A stretch of 64,000 nucleotides of DNA from Eonycteris spelaea (GCA_003508835.1 PUFA01000003.1:8781501-8845500); one strand, 5' to 3'. Counted from the first letter of the stretch, positions 23,720 to 35,304 are shown. The notes: generated by a model from the sequence alone, not told the origin. Numbers and translations: made by a program.

Positions 23720-24170
23720 CTCTAATTAGAAGCTGGGCCTGGCAAGAAACAAATGAGATAATCAAAATCGTCTAACTGAGGAGACTGTAATGAAAGGACC
23801 ACTTGAAGAGTGGTCAGAGTGACAGGGATAGGCAACGCCCAGGAGGTAGAACTGCTGGAAGCTGTGACAAGTCCAGGACCTAACAGGGGAGAAAATTTTA
23901 CAACCTGAATCCTATGAGAGCTGAAGCTCTAAAGTGGTCTACCCAAAAGTAGCTGGGGCCATGGAGTAAGCAACCACCCCTACGACCAGTGAGACAGCAG
24001 AAGAGAAGAGAGACATGCTGAGCTTTTCTCTCCCACTGCCCTCTGAACTCCTGCAGCTTCTTCTATTAAACTAGAAGCCAAAGGGCAAAGGAGCCAGCCT
24101 GGTGCGGTCCTTAGAGGTCATTCTCCCAGGGCAGGACACAGAAAGGGAGAAATGGAACTAGCTGGCAATA
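23720..24170. repeat. Ancient interspersed repeat, class not assigned
   Basis: The combination 'gggcctggcaagaaacaaat', 'ctaactgaggagactgtaat', 'ctggaagctgtgacaagtcc' and 'aactagaagccaaagggcaa' is a pattern I remember from a common mammalian repeat, but I cannot name the family with confidence. No coding frame is present. Confidence 0.4.
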
Positions 24171-24316
24171 ACCAATGCATTGTATTGTTCATTAACACCA
24201 AGGCCACCTTATATGTCTGTAAATCATTTGCTTGTATTATATGGGTGTACATACTGACCATGTATTTTCATATATATATTTGTTTAAACATAGTAACACA
24301 TAGTAACTCCTTATTC

Positions 24317-24347
<31 letters not shown>

Positions 24348-24388
24348 AAGAGACAGAGAGACAGAGACAGAGACAGAGACAGAGAGAC

Positions 24389-24443
<55 letters not shown>
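24317..24443 (+). repeat. Compound (TG)n(AG)n(GACAGA)n microsatellite
   Basis: About seven TG units switch directly into AG units, then GACAGA hexamers, then a pure AG run of about 40 bp. At roughly 127 bp it is the longest simple repeat in the window and is expected to be polymorphic. Confidence 0.95.
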
Positions 24444-24446
<3 letters not shown>

Positions 24447-24549
24447 AGATCCAGAGTATGGATTTATTTTACTTTACACTTAATTCTTCAGTTTTAAGAC
24501 ATTTACAATAAATCCCTGAAAAGGAAATACAAATGTCTGATAAACTAAA

Positions 24550-25400
24550 AGATGTTCAACAATGCCTGAAATCTGGGAAATGAAAATTTATAACAAGATA
24601 CTAATTTTTGCCCAGCAAATCAGCAAATATTTAAACATTTGATAATGTCACATACGGTGAAGGTGAGGGAAAGGGGAACGCACACACACTACCAGGGAGA
24701 GTGCAGATTTGTTTAACCATTTGTTCAGTTTGGTGGTATCTGCTCCAGAGACAGTGCAGCAACATGGTCAAGAGCTAAGACATACCCTACGCTCGGATCT
24801 CTGCTCTGCCGTTGAATCTCCATATCATCTTTAGTGACTTACTTAATATCTCATATCTTGGTTTTCATCTTCTTAATAAAAATACTTAACCACCCTATGC
24901 CTCAGTTTCATGATCTGGAAAATGAGGAAATAATAGCCACCTCACAGTTATGAGTGCCAGGCATATTAGTGCTCAGTAAACATGGAAAATGTCAACACAC
25001 TATAAGTCAGCAACAACATTCCTCCTATATTTGCATAAAAAAGCTGACATGAGGATATTTATTGTTATTATTTGTACTGTTAGCAAATAAATGGAAACAA
25101 CTATTAGTATTTATTGCTAGCTATGAAAACATTCCTGACACACACTGTTGAGTGAATAAAATATCAACAAAAAGCATATGTTTTCCATGAAGGTCTATTT
25201 ATATCTACTAACAGCTATAATATATTTACATCTATATAAGTTTTAGAAAAACTGGAGGGAATATATCCAAAATGACAATAGTTATTTTTACTAAGGGACT
25301 AGGATTAAGAATGAGGAAAGATAGTTAAAGGAGCTTTTATATATATCTGTTGTGTTAGAATTCTTACAGAAAAAAATTACTCATGTCAGTTGTGTGATTA
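24550..25400 (+). mobile_element. Old L1M fragment, interrupted by MIR
   Basis: The left part contains 'atttgataatgtcacatacg' and 'accagggagagtgcagattt', resembling L1M ORF2 (agtttgataatacccagtgttgg...gctggtgggagtgtaaatt). The right part contains 'aaataaatggaaacaactat' and 'aagttttagaaaaactggag'. A MIR lies between them. Confidence 0.5.
24755..24995 (+). repeat. MIR SINE, sense
   Basis: Successive MIR blocks are visible: 'aacatggtcaagagctaaga', 'cggatctctgctctgccgtt', 'cctatgcctcagtttcatga', 'tctggaaaatgaggaaataa' and 'tgctcagtaaacatgg'. This is one of the clearest MIRs in the window. Confidence 0.9.
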
Positions 25401-27639
25401 AAAATTAATACAGTTTTGAAAAATAATTCAGGTTTACCTGACTTCAAAACCAGTGTACATAATCACTACATATCAGAAAACCTTTTCATTTGCCAGGAAA
25501 GTCTTTCCTCTGTGGCTCTTTCTTCGTTGAAACAATAAATGTTGCTGCCTTACTGAAGTTGTTATATTAATCATTTATTTCCCACCAAATGTGAGTCATA
25601 TCAAGATACATGAATAGTAGCAATGATCTATATAATTTTGGTGATCTATATTACTTTTCTCTGTTACTTTCAAACATCATTTTTTCCCCTTGGAAAAAAG
25701 AAAAGAATGACAATAACTAAAATACAGTTACAGTTTATAGTTGCTTAACATTTTCACATAAATAATAGGGGTTTAGAAAGGCAATTTAATTATTTTTCCC
25801 TAATGAGTTGCAAATAAGATTTAAAATATGAGATACAAAGTTGAAATGGAGACAGAATAAATGTGACTAATTCAAAGTTTAGAATGAGTGATTATCCAAC
25901 TTTCAGATGAAATATTGAAGAAAAAAAAGAACAAGATGAGAAGTAGATAAAGTTTGGCAGGAAAATATAAAATTGTAGTTAATTGTTTGAATATGTTTTA
26001 ACAAGTTTTCTAAATAATGATTATTACAATATGTATCCAAGTGTTAGAAAGTAGACAGTTGTCAATTATTGTTATTTTAATAATAATATTTTATGTTGTA
26101 GAAAAGCCTAAATGATTCAATTGTGTCTTTATCATCTTTTTCTCTTTTGGAGTCTCTAAATCAGAGAAAGCATATTTTTTTTAAACAACTATAAGCTTAA
26201 GTTTCATATGGGGGCCACTACCTAAACTGGGGTTCTAGGGTTTACAAGGAAATTGCCTCATACATGATCAAGAAAGCCAAGTAATAAACCCATAAATTAG
26301 ATGTCACCAAAATTTTTAGCCAGCTCAGTTCATCACTTGGATGTTGATGTCCTCCTTGATTATCTATTATGAATATAACCATTTGAAAATTATAGATGAT
26401 ATTTCTTATCATCATTGACCTTGACATCACTTGTTTAATTGGTTGGTTATTTTTGCACAACACTAATACCATTATACAGTAAAATTAATAATGATATAGA
26501 GTAAAAATTCAAGTTCTGTATAATTTCTTGATTCTATGTTTTTTCATTTATTATATTTCTTTGTTGTCAACAGTAACACCATAAAAATTACAGGCTCCCT
26601 TTGGATTATCCCCCAATCCCCAGATAATTTTCCCCTAAAAAACAAACAAAAAAAGCACTAGTATTAGGACTAATATTTCAATTTCATTTTACTTTAAGAA
26701 TATGGTGACATTTAAAAATGTAATTAGTGAATTTTAGCAGTTGATAATCACCATGTTCTGTAGAACTACTGTTTTCATTAGGGATGAAATATATTAAAAA
26801 TAGGTGTTCGACTTAGTTTAACATATGTTTAATTTGCTGAGAGACATTGAACAAATTCCAAGTAGCTGATGTAAGCAAATTTCAAAATAATTAATTCCAC
26901 TTTTCTTTAAAACTTAAAAACCAGATAAGTGGATTGTGTGGTTTTTTTACCTGCTAGAAATACAGAGTATCATTCTAGAACAATGGATCATCTCCTTCTC
27001 GTCTTCCACTACAAATTGTGGAAAATAAATATACAGTTTTATTTTGTTTTTAAAAATATTTCAAAAAATTATTTATTTTTTAAATATGCAGATAAAATAA
27101 TACAGAGAAAGTAAAAGTCACCTTCAATCTCATTACCTAGAGGACCCATAATTAATAGTTTGATGTACGTATTTAAGAGAGTATTCTAGACATATATGAG
27201 CTTTTTAAACACAGAAACATATTTGTATAACCTTAATGTATAGCAAATTTTTACATATGATTAAACACTGATTTACCAGTATCATTTTAAAGGTATCATA
27301 GTATTACATTACACATGCCATATTACATAATATATAATATGCAATGTATAATATATAAATATAAAATTTAACATATTTAAATGTTTTAAAATTTGTAAAT
27401 AAAACTTACATTAAAAAATGTTTTCCAACCTTACTTAATGTTAGCTTTTAGAGGATTGGTGAAATTTTATTTAAGTTCCCCCAGTTATTTATTTGCAAAA
27501 GAATCATGTAGAATCATGTAGCCTCTGGTAAAAGTTACCTTCTCCTGCTTCTGTTGGAGTTAGGGAACAGAATTTACTTTGGATTTTGTCTGCCCATTTA
27601 TCTGCATCATTGAGAAAATTTAGTGTTTTCTCCTTTGTT
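25401..27639. other. AT-rich sequence, nothing recognised
   Basis: No repeat, RNA gene or exon could be supported. The short reading frames here are compositional. Confidence 0.5.
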
Positions 27640-28035
27640 TATTCATTAAGCAAATATTTATTAATTCCCTAAGATAAAATAACATTGACATAATGTTTCT
27701 TCTTGAAAATTGTTTGATATAACATTTTACCCACTTGCTTCAGTTCCTCTGGGAATACCCTAGTAAGCCTAGAAGCATACAATTGATGGTGGTTTAGAGA
27801 GAGGGATAAAAAGCACAATGCTAATGACCAAGAGGCTAAACAAGGGTGAAAAAAATCAACCAACTAAAAAATTAATTAACCAATTAAAAGGAGGTAGAAC
27901 TATACATATTTATGTAGTCAACCATTCTTTACCCAATAGACATTCCTTAACTATCTGGTATGTGCCCAACACTGTGCTAATTCTAGTGAGAAGAAACATT
28001 TGTAATCAGGTGTTAAGTACTATACAAGAGGTAAA
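27640..28035. repeat. Ancient L2-like fragments
   Basis: Phrases 'ttattcattaagcaaatatt' near 27640 and 'ctggtatgtgcccaacactg' near 27956 fit the same old mammalian repeat type as at 8735 and 17080. The copies are short and diverged. Confidence 0.3.
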
Positions 28036-28154
28036 CTCAGATACTTCATAGGAAAGGCAATTTTTCATAATCGAGGTAAGAAGTTGTGGTCAGAGAGAGA
28101 TATTCCAACTAAGAATGGAGATTAAGCATCTGTAGTATTAAATTAATTAATTAA

Positions 28155-28460
28155 ACAAGGAGGACATTAGACTGAGGTGACTCTGATACCATGACACCTA
28201 CATAAGCAAACCCAAATTTAAGCCTGTAAACACCGTATGGCTATAAATTTGAAACTTAAGGACAATGATCACAAACAGCCATCTAGGCTTTCAGATCTAT
28301 ATAATCAATCATTTCCTTACGTTATTTCCTCCTTCCTCTGTAAAATGTCTCCCTGAGCTGCTGTCAGGGGAGCACTCCCAACCACTTCCATTGTGGTGCT
28401 GCACCATTCTAATCAATTTTTGCTCAAATAAACTCTGAAAAATTTTAACATATCTCAGTT
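28155..28460 (+). mobile_element. Possible solo LTR, class unknown
   Basis: The segment has LTR-like layout: 'gatctatataatcaatcatt' as a possible TATA region, a C/T-rich run, 'gagctgctgtcaggggagca', then 'gctcaaataaactctgaaaa' with an AATAAA signal. I could not find terminal TG/CA with a target duplication, so this is tentative. Confidence 0.35.
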
Positions 28461-28639
28461 TATCTTTAAACAAGAGTTTCAAACTACGGTATCTCTTATT
28501 GTCTTATCAGACTCACTGATTTTAAACTTTAAATGCAGTTGCTATAGAGATGTAGCAGCAGAGTAAAGAAGTCCTATTAAAATATAGGCATGTGTCTGTT
28601 AATAACATATAGTGTCTGGGAGATTATCAAATGAATTAA

Positions 28640-28790
28640 TAATCAGGACTAGGTAAAGATTTGAACCTAAGCTCTGTCACTCACCTCTCAGTTGGGTGAA
28701 CCCTCAGTTGTATCTGCTTTCCAGGATTATGAAGAGAAAATAAATTAAAAAGCATCATGTATGTGCCAGCATTTTATAAACTGTTAAGGT
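28640..28790 (+). repeat. MIR SINE fragment, sense
   Basis: The block 'gatttgaacctaagctctgt' followed by 'cactcacctctcagttgggt' and 'gtatgtgccagcattttat' follows sense MIR order. Confidence 0.7.
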
Positions 28791-29184
28791 TACCAATGTA
28801 AAATCTACTACAGTAACCATGGAGGAGCAGCTTGAATGCTGACACCATCAAGCAGTGGCATATTAAAACTACATTTAACACTACGTATTTTGTTCTGACA
28901 AAATAATGAGAAAGATATGAGACATGCTAATCTATTAATCTAATATCTTATAGCCCTTATCATTAATTAAAAACACTCTGCTGCTTACATTCTTCTCTCC
29001 TCAGTGACTCTCCCTTAGACATGTTAATATAAGCCTAATTGTTTTTCCAACTCAGTTCATTTCTAGTTAAAAAATAAATATAGTAGAATAATGTAAATTT
29101 AGCAATACAATAAGTAAGATATTTTAATTATTTGGATTATATTTTTTATATATATCAGCTCCCCTATAGTCAAAATTCTGATTA

Positions 29185-29188
29185 CCAT
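29185..29188 (+). repeat. 4-bp target duplication of LTR copy 1, left
   Basis: 'ccat' directly precedes the LTR terminus and recurs at 29601-29604. It is short enough that chance agreement is about 1 in 256, but the LTR at 31528 shows the same arrangement. Confidence 0.7.
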
Positions 29189-29600
29189 TGTTATGTCCCG
29201 ACTCGTATCTCCACGAACCTCCAAGAAGCCGACACAGATGCAAGAGCAAGAGGGAGTTTATTTCAGACTGAGAGTCAGGACCGCACTCCGCACACCGAAG
29301 CAGCAGTGAATAGGAGGCGGTCCTGAACATGGGGCTTCAGGGGTATTTGAAGGGAAAAAAACGTAAGCACGGGCGATGTCTTGGTTACAGGATTGGTACA
29401 ACAAGCTTGACCTCTAGCGGGATTGGCTGAGTGATGGCGCCAAGGAACAAGGCGGGGAATTTGGAGAGTTACTTTCATAGTTGCTCTGATTGGCTGAGTC
29501 CAGGGTGGGGTGATTGTCTCGCTATCTGTGCTTTCTCAGGGAACTGGCCTGTGCCTAAGGTGGAGTCTTATACCTAAGATGGAGCCACTTTGGCTGTTCG
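29189..29600 (-). mobile_element. Solo LTR of an ERV1-like endogenous retrovirus, copy 1
   Basis: A 412-bp LTR lies on the minus strand. Its 3' end is at 29189 (plus-strand 'tgttatgtcccgactcg', so ...CA on the minus strand). Its 5' end is at 29600, where the terminal CA of the plus strand has become CG. A poly(A) signal AATAAA is read on the minus strand at 29257-29262, followed by a U5 of about 70 bp. The flanking 4-bp duplication is 'ccat' at 29185-29188 and 29601-29604. A 4-bp duplication fits gammaretrovirus-like (class I) elements. No internal retroviral sequence adjoins, so this is a recombined solo LTR. It is clearly related to the LTR at 31528. The short frames over it are artefacts. 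Confidence 0.9.
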
Positions 29601-29604
29601 CCAT
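29601..29604 (+). repeat. 4-bp target duplication of LTR copy 1, right
   Basis: This is the second 'ccat', directly following the other LTR terminus. Confidence 0.7.
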
Positions 29605-29789
29605 TGGTTTCAAGAAGAGAAGTTAGTGTCACTAGATGAAGGTGAGAAAGTGCATTTCTGTCTAATGTGTACATACCGACTCCCCAAGGAAGAGTTAGGA
29701 ATATTGAGGTTAAGCCCCTGTCGAGTGTGGTTGAGAGGTGGTCAGTCCCCACTAATGAAACAGAAGTTCTAGCTTGAATGTAGTATGCC

Positions 29790-30480
29790 AGAAATGTTAG
29801 AGCAACAATTGCCCTTCCTCTGCTTGTGAAGCAGAGGTTCTATGCCAGGATTTACGGGCCCCACCCGCCCAAAGCTCACTTTTAGAGTGGGTGTGTCAGT
29901 TAGTTAGAAGCGTCTCATTATTCCTACCCTCAGTTTTAGAGCCCCAGCTCAACGATTCGTCGTCTGCTGGGTGGGGGAGAAACAGGCCATAAAACAAATG
30001 CTCTTAAACTCTTCCCCAAGGAACTGATTTTATTTACAACAGACAGAGGCTCAAGCCTAAGGGTGCTCTGAAGAAAAGTGGAGGTTGTGACGAAAGGGTA
30101 CTTGTGGAGAGAAGGTTGTTAGCTGACAAGGTCCTTGCAATCTGTGAGGCCGACCAAGGTTGCCTTACCTCCACAAATCCTCCTAAGAATAGGTAAGTAG
30201 CAACTGATCGGAGAACAATGCGGGTGTTGAAATGCAAATGATTATAGCAGGCTGTGTAGGGTGGGGGTAATCTACGGAAATGCAAATGATTATAGTAGGA
30301 TGTAGAGGTTAGGTGGGGATAATCTTATTTTAGGCAGCAAATGAATGCTCTTGTATAAAAGCAACTTGCAAAAAATAAAATTGCACTCTACTCTATCACC
30401 AGTGGATAGTGGGCCTCCCAATCCCACTCAGGATTATTTTCCAGGGCCGCGCTGGATGTGGCAGGATTTACCACTTGCTG
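29790..30480 (+). mobile_element. Betaretrovirus-like (ERV2) LTR candidate, sense
   Basis: A TATAAAA box lies at 30354-30360 and AATAAA at 30374-30379, only about 15 bp downstream, so the poly(A) signal would lie between the TATA box and a very short R region. That compact order is known for betaretrovirus LTRs. Upstream, the octamer ATGCAAAT occurs twice (30232-30239 and 30280-30287) in a direct repeat of about 48 bp that could be a U3 enhancer. I found no convincing termini, 6-bp target duplication or tRNA-Lys primer-binding site, so the boundaries are approximate. No viral gene is visible. Confidence 0.45.
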
Positions 30481-30644
30481 GACGTGGCAGATACTAGGAG
30501 AATGTTCAAGACATAGGCTAAATGTAAACCAGCTAGTCTGCAGGAGAGAAAGAGGAAGGAGTAAGACACCTGCGAGAAGTCCTTCTGAGGTCAGAATAAA
30601 ATCAAACACTGACCTCAGAAACTATTCCTTTAACAGAGCCAGAA

Positions 30645-31505
30645 TTTGATTAAGTCTCATTTCTTCTTTAAATGTTCATTAGAATTCACTAGTGAAACCA
30701 TCTGAGCCTGGTACTTTCTTTTTCTGTAATGTTAATTATCATTGATTCAATTTCTTTAATAGACACAGACCTGTTCAGGTTATTAATTTTCCTTGTGTGG
30801 GTTTTAGTAGTTTGTGACTTCCAAGGAACCTAAACTTCCATTAAATTTGCAGGCATATGCCTCAGGGCTGTGACCTATACAAGTATCTCTGTAAGAGGTT
30901 CTTTTTTAGATCTGTAGCATGAGAACTTGGAGGGGTTCCTAAAAGTAATACCTCTAAAAGGATGGGGGCACCGCAAAGTAAGGCCAAGAATTTCTCATTC
31001 ACACTAGTCTGGAATCAGCCTCTAACCATTTAAATTAACCATTTAAATCTTCCCACCAGTTCATGACTCCATTGGCTTCTGTTACATATATCTTGACTGT
31101 GATTCTTGCATTTGCCTCTCTCTTAAGAGTTCAGCGGAACAATAGATTTCCGTGAAACCTCAGTTCTTTGATGGGGTCCAAGAAAAGTCATTGATTTTCA
31201 ATTTGTTCTGTGTTTTTGTTTTTGTTTTTGTTTTGATATATGAACAGAAGTAGTGACTTTTAAGCTCTTAATATGTTAGAGATGAAATAGGAAGTGGTCA
31301 GTTTATTATTTTTTCTTGCTGAGTAGTATTCCATTATGTAAATATACCATGGTTTGTTTATTCATTCGCCTGTTGGTGGATTTTTGGATTGTTTTGAATT
31401 TTTGCCCATTTTGAATAAAGCTGTGGTGAATGTTCTTTTAACTGGCTTTTGGACTATAATTCCAGATCTAGACTAAACAATAGATCACAACAATGCCCCT
31501 GTACA
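30645..31505 (-). mobile_element. Antisense L1 ORF2 fragments
   Basis: At the left, 'gaattcactagtgaaaccat' followed by 'ctgagcctggtactttc' matches reverse-complement L1 ORF2 (accagtgaagccatctggtcctgg). At the right, 'gagtagtattccattatgta' followed by 'ttcattcgcctgttggtgga' matches a more 3' ORF2 segment. The order and the gap of about 450 bp indicate two pieces or a rearranged copy. The middle part (about 30840-31290) is assigned weakly. Confidence 0.6.
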
Positions 31506-31523
31506 GCAAATGAATCACCCATG

Positions 31524-31527
31524 GCAT
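31524..31527 (+). repeat. 4-bp target duplication of LTR copy 2, left
   Basis: 'gcat' precedes the LTR terminus and recurs exactly after the other terminus. Confidence 0.75.
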
Positions 31528-31953
31528 TGCTATGCCCCGACTCATATCTCCACAAACCACGAAGAAGCCAACACCGATGCAAGAGTAAGAGCGAGTTTAT
31601 TTCAGACTCGAGTCCGGACCGCACTCCACACATCGACGCAGCAGTGAATAGGAGGCGGTCCGGACATGGGGCTTCGGGGGTATTTGAAGGGGAAAAACGT
31701 AAGTATGGGGAGCAATGTCTTGGCGTTACAGGATTGGTACAACAAGCTTGACCTTTAGTAGGATTGGCTGGGTGATAGCGCCAAGGAACAAGGTGGGGAA
31801 TTTGGAGAGTTAGGGTCTTTCGACTTTCCATAGTTGCTCTGATTGGCTGTGTCTAGGATGGGGTGATTGTTTTGCTATCTGCAGTTTTTCAGGGAACTGG
31901 CCTGTGCCTAAGATGGAGTCTTATACCTAAGATGGAGTCACTTTGGCTGTTCA
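31528..31953 (-). mobile_element. Solo LTR of the same ERV1-like family, copy 2
   Basis: A 426-bp minus-strand LTR lies between plus-strand 'tgctatgccccgactc' at 31528 and 'ctttggctgttca' ending at 31953, so it keeps the canonical TG...CA termini. The AATAAA signal is read on the minus strand at 31596-31601. The flanking target duplication 'gcat' is at 31524-31527 and 31954-31957. It aligns over its whole length with the LTR at 29189, with scattered substitutions and an extra ~14 bp near 31812. No internal retroviral sequence adjoins. The minus-strand frame at 31454-31831 is LTR sequence. Confidence 0.92.
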
Positions 31954-31957
31954 GCAT
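31954..31957 (+). repeat. 4-bp target duplication of LTR copy 2, right
   Basis: This is the second exact 'gcat'. Removing the LTR plus one copy leaves a continuous pre-insertion site. Confidence 0.75.
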
Positions 31958-33469
31958 AACTGACTTTGTGACTCACTTGGCAAGAGCCAACTGGACATTG
32001 CCTACGGAAAAGAGATTTGATAACTTTAACTTAACTATTGGTGGACTTCAGCCTGAGAATAGTCACTTCTTATAGCACAAGTCATTAACTCAAGAGTACA
32101 TAAAAGTATGTTTATCTTCCTAAAACTACATTTCTGTTGCGACACGATTTGACTCGGTGACCACGTATGCAATCTTAGTCATTTCCAAGTAAACTCACCC
32201 AGTCAATAAAGATTTCATATTCTTACTCACCTTGTTCCCTTAATTTCCCCTCCTGATTCTAAGTTCTGGGGTGTATATAATGCTGTTATATCAGTGAGGA
32301 AGTGACATCTTGTTCGGCTCTGTGCTGGCCATCATGAGTTGGACAATTTCCTAATTCATTGATGCTTTCTCTTTTGAAAGCTTACACACTATTTTATTTT
32401 GTCAACTGAAAGTACCTCCATTAACTATAACAGGTTGTTATCAAATATCTGCAATTAATTTGTATTTAAAATTCATATCACAGTACACAGGTTGTCTGGA
32501 AAATCATATCCCTTCTAATCTCACATTATAGCAAATCATCATTAACAGCTGCAGCTGATTCACTTTATAAGTTCCATGTGCTTAACAGAATATTGTTAAG
32601 CACATGGAACTTATATAAAGTGAATAAAATCATCTGGAATAAATCATCTGGAACAGATTATTTCACTGCCACAATGGAATATGTTTTCATTCTTAATCTT
32701 AAGAATGTTAACCTATATGTGGCAAACTCCATTCATCCTCAGTATAGAGAATAATTCTCTGTCACTATCATACCCTATTAAGGGCTATTCTCACTAAATA
32801 TGAGTTGATTTACTTTTTATAATTAGCTAATTTCTGCCTTCACCCCAGACACATACACACTAATAAAGTTTGAGAGAATTTAACATGCCACTTAAAGCCC
32901 ACCTTCTGAATTTATTAGACTCTTTATGATATTTGCAGGGTATAAAGTGTGAGCACTTTTTTCCTGGGACCAGGAACATCTTAGATACAATGAAAAGTCA
33001 GTTCAGAACTTGTCGTTAGCCAGTCTATAAAATATAGGAAATTGGGTTTCATTTGAATGTCCTTGAGATAGTTTATGATGGTCAAATTTGGTAATTTTTT
33101 TATCTTTATGAAAATTTATCATAAACTTATGTAATATGGTAGATATAATATGAACCACATAATTTTCAAGATAAGTGACTTGATGTAATGATTATTACAG
33201 TGGTCATTAGACATTAGTAAGTGTGAACTTACATTTTTATGGTTTTTAGTTTTTTTTAAATGGTAGAAGACATGAGAAGTTGAATTCAATTAGCTCTAAC
33301 ACGACTTACCAGTCAAAAATTTTTTAGTTTTCACTTAAATTTATCTCCATGGGAACAGAAGAGAATGGAATGCCCAAAAAGTAAGGGAAATGGCAAAAGA
33401 CATAAGGGCTGGAAACTACATGGCATGTTTGAGAGACAGACAAGCAATTTGACTACAGTAGAGGGTTTA
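31958..33469. other. Unassigned sequence containing one strong hairpin
   Basis: Apart from the inverted repeat at 32561-32622 and a short direct duplication of 'aaatcatctggaa' at about 32627-32655, nothing was recognised. Confidence 0.5.
32561..32622. repeat. Near-perfect inverted repeat (27-bp stem, 6-nt loop)
   Basis: The left arm, 32561-32587, pairs with the right arm, 32594-32622, at every position except a 2-nt 'ta' bulge in the right arm. The loop is 'gaatat'. Transcribed in either direction it would give one stable hairpin. It could be a palindromic MITE remnant, a small-RNA hairpin, or a local inverted duplication; there is no evidence for transcription. Confidence 0.95.
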
Positions 33470-34060
33470 GGTTGGAATTAGTATGAAGTAAATCTTAGAA
33501 GGTAGGTTGAGGCCAGCTTTTAAAGAGCCTTGAATAGTGGGATAAAGAATTTTGTATTTTATTCTACAGATAATGAAGAGCTATTGTAGAGATTCAGGTG
33601 AAGGTGAGCATAAAAATGGTTTTAAAAGAAATGATCTGGTGTTAACAATTAGGTATGGATTAAAAGAAAGCTGAGGCTGAAAGAAGAAAATTCAATAGAG
33701 GGGACATTTTCTAAACTAGGTGTGAGCTAATGATGGCTTGAGCAAAGGTGATGTCAGTAAAATTTATAGAGTAACAAAAGCATGTAGAAAAGAGAATCAG
33801 TGAAACTGGCTGATATAATATACAGAGCTAATGAGAAGAAAGAGTCAAAGACAATTCCAATTTAATGTTGGGAGAATTATGTCTCCACTTAGTTCAACAT
33901 GGAAAGCATTTAAAGAAAATAGAAAATGCGAGTTCAGTGTTAGAGACTTTTAATTTGAAGCATAAGTAGATACATGCGAGGAGGAAATATGCTGTGTGCA
34001 GTGGAAACTGCAGAACTGGGTGAGAGGTCAGGGATGTATCCATCTTAATTTTAAATAAAA
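33470..34060. repeat. Ancient L2-like repeat
   Basis: 'agccttgaatagtgggataa', 'gaattttgtattttattcta', 'agagctattgtagagattca', 'gagtcaaagacaattccaat' and 'gagaggtcagggatgtatcc' follow in the order of the old repeat described at 18.3 kb. Confidence 0.5.
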
Positions 34061-34944
34061 CTTCACTGAAAAACATAGGCAAATAAATATTAAAGGTTCA
34101 ACTTGACCGTCACATTTGAAAACTGAAGAATGTAGTCATTCATATTACTTATCAAGTTTTAAATTTGTACTCAAATATATTGGTTAGATTCTGCATTTAA
34201 TTATGTTTTTTTAATGCATGTGCTTTGCTAGAACATTATAAGCAATGTCTTCTGATTTGGCAGAGATTAGCTTAGTAAACTGAATGTTTATTATCAAAGG
34301 GGATTTTTTTTTTTTTTTTTTTACCATTTAAGTGAATGTTCCCATTTAACACCTCCAATAAAATGTGAGTGTTTATTTTTCTGGCAAAAGAGGTCTCTGG
34401 ATATGCTATGTCTGCATAATATAAAAGTAACTAAGTGGTTCAAGGCAATGGGAAATATTCTGTTTTATGGAATTTATTGGTTAAATCAATAAAAAATTTA
34501 ATAATTTTATAGATAAAACCACAATGACTTGCTTCCAAATAAATAAACATTAATTTTTTGTATGTTAAAGAAGCTCAAAACAAGTAAGCAGTCAAGTCAC
34601 ATAATTCATCTAGCCTTAGTCTCCTCATTTGTGAGGCGATAAGTTAGACAGCTATTTCCTCTTACTTTGTACTTTTTATTATATGTAAACACTAAATCTT
34701 GAGAAAATAAAAATAGCTTATTATTGAACATGTTGGGTGTACTAAAATATGCCAGAAGGAACAATTGTCAAGAAAATCTAAAATCATAAACTGTTGTGAT
34801 TGATATTATCTGGAATTTTTTACACAGTCTTTTTATCCAGGCAGCTTAATGAGCTCTATGGTTGTAGAAATCACAATATTAAAAGGAAAGGAATAAAAGT
34901 GTATATTCTAAGCCCCACATTAGTTGACATAGTTAGTCAGTGGT
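34061..34944. other. Unassigned sequence with a long T-run
   Basis: A T-homopolymer of about 19-20 bp lies near 34302-34321, possibly the tail of a decayed antisense retroelement, but no element body was recognised beside it. Confidence 0.5.
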
Positions 34945-35108
34945 AAACCTAGGCAGTCAAAGTGTACTCCTCAAGGTCATAGGCATCACCTGGGATCTTA
35001 TTAGAAATGCCAAATCCCAGAGTCCTCTCCAAAACTACTAAATCAGAATTTGCATTTTACCAGATTCCCAGGTGATTCCTTTGTACATTAAAATTTGAGA
35101 AACACTGA
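34945..35108. repeat. MER5-type hAT-Charlie MITE
   Basis: 'cataggcatcacctgggatc', 'ttattagaaatgccaaatcc', 'aaatcagaatttgcatttta' and 'aaaatttgagaaacactg' match MER5A/B in order, with the terminal 'gagaacyactg' end retained. It is non-autonomous. Confidence 0.75.
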
Positions 35109-35304
35109 TAACAATTCTACTGGATCTACACTCACTGGAGAAATTTATAACAACCACCTATAGAGATACCACCTCTGTCTTACTTGTCTTCAATTTATCA
35201 AACTTTATAATGTCACTTGCCCTAATGTCATACACTTAGTAAAAGAAGATATGCAAACTGAAGAGATCTATCTTAAGGAAATAGCTTGAATTAGATTCCA
35301 TGTA

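Noticed and set aside
31454..31831. 125-codon minus-strand frame
   Set aside because: It lies within the solo LTR and its flank. LTRs of this type do not encode protein and the frame is not preserved in the sister LTR.
29189..31953. Single provirus bounded by the two related LTRs
   Set aside because: Their target duplications differ (ccat versus gcat), both LTRs have duplications on each side, and the intervening DNA is another LTR plus antisense L1, not retroviral genes.
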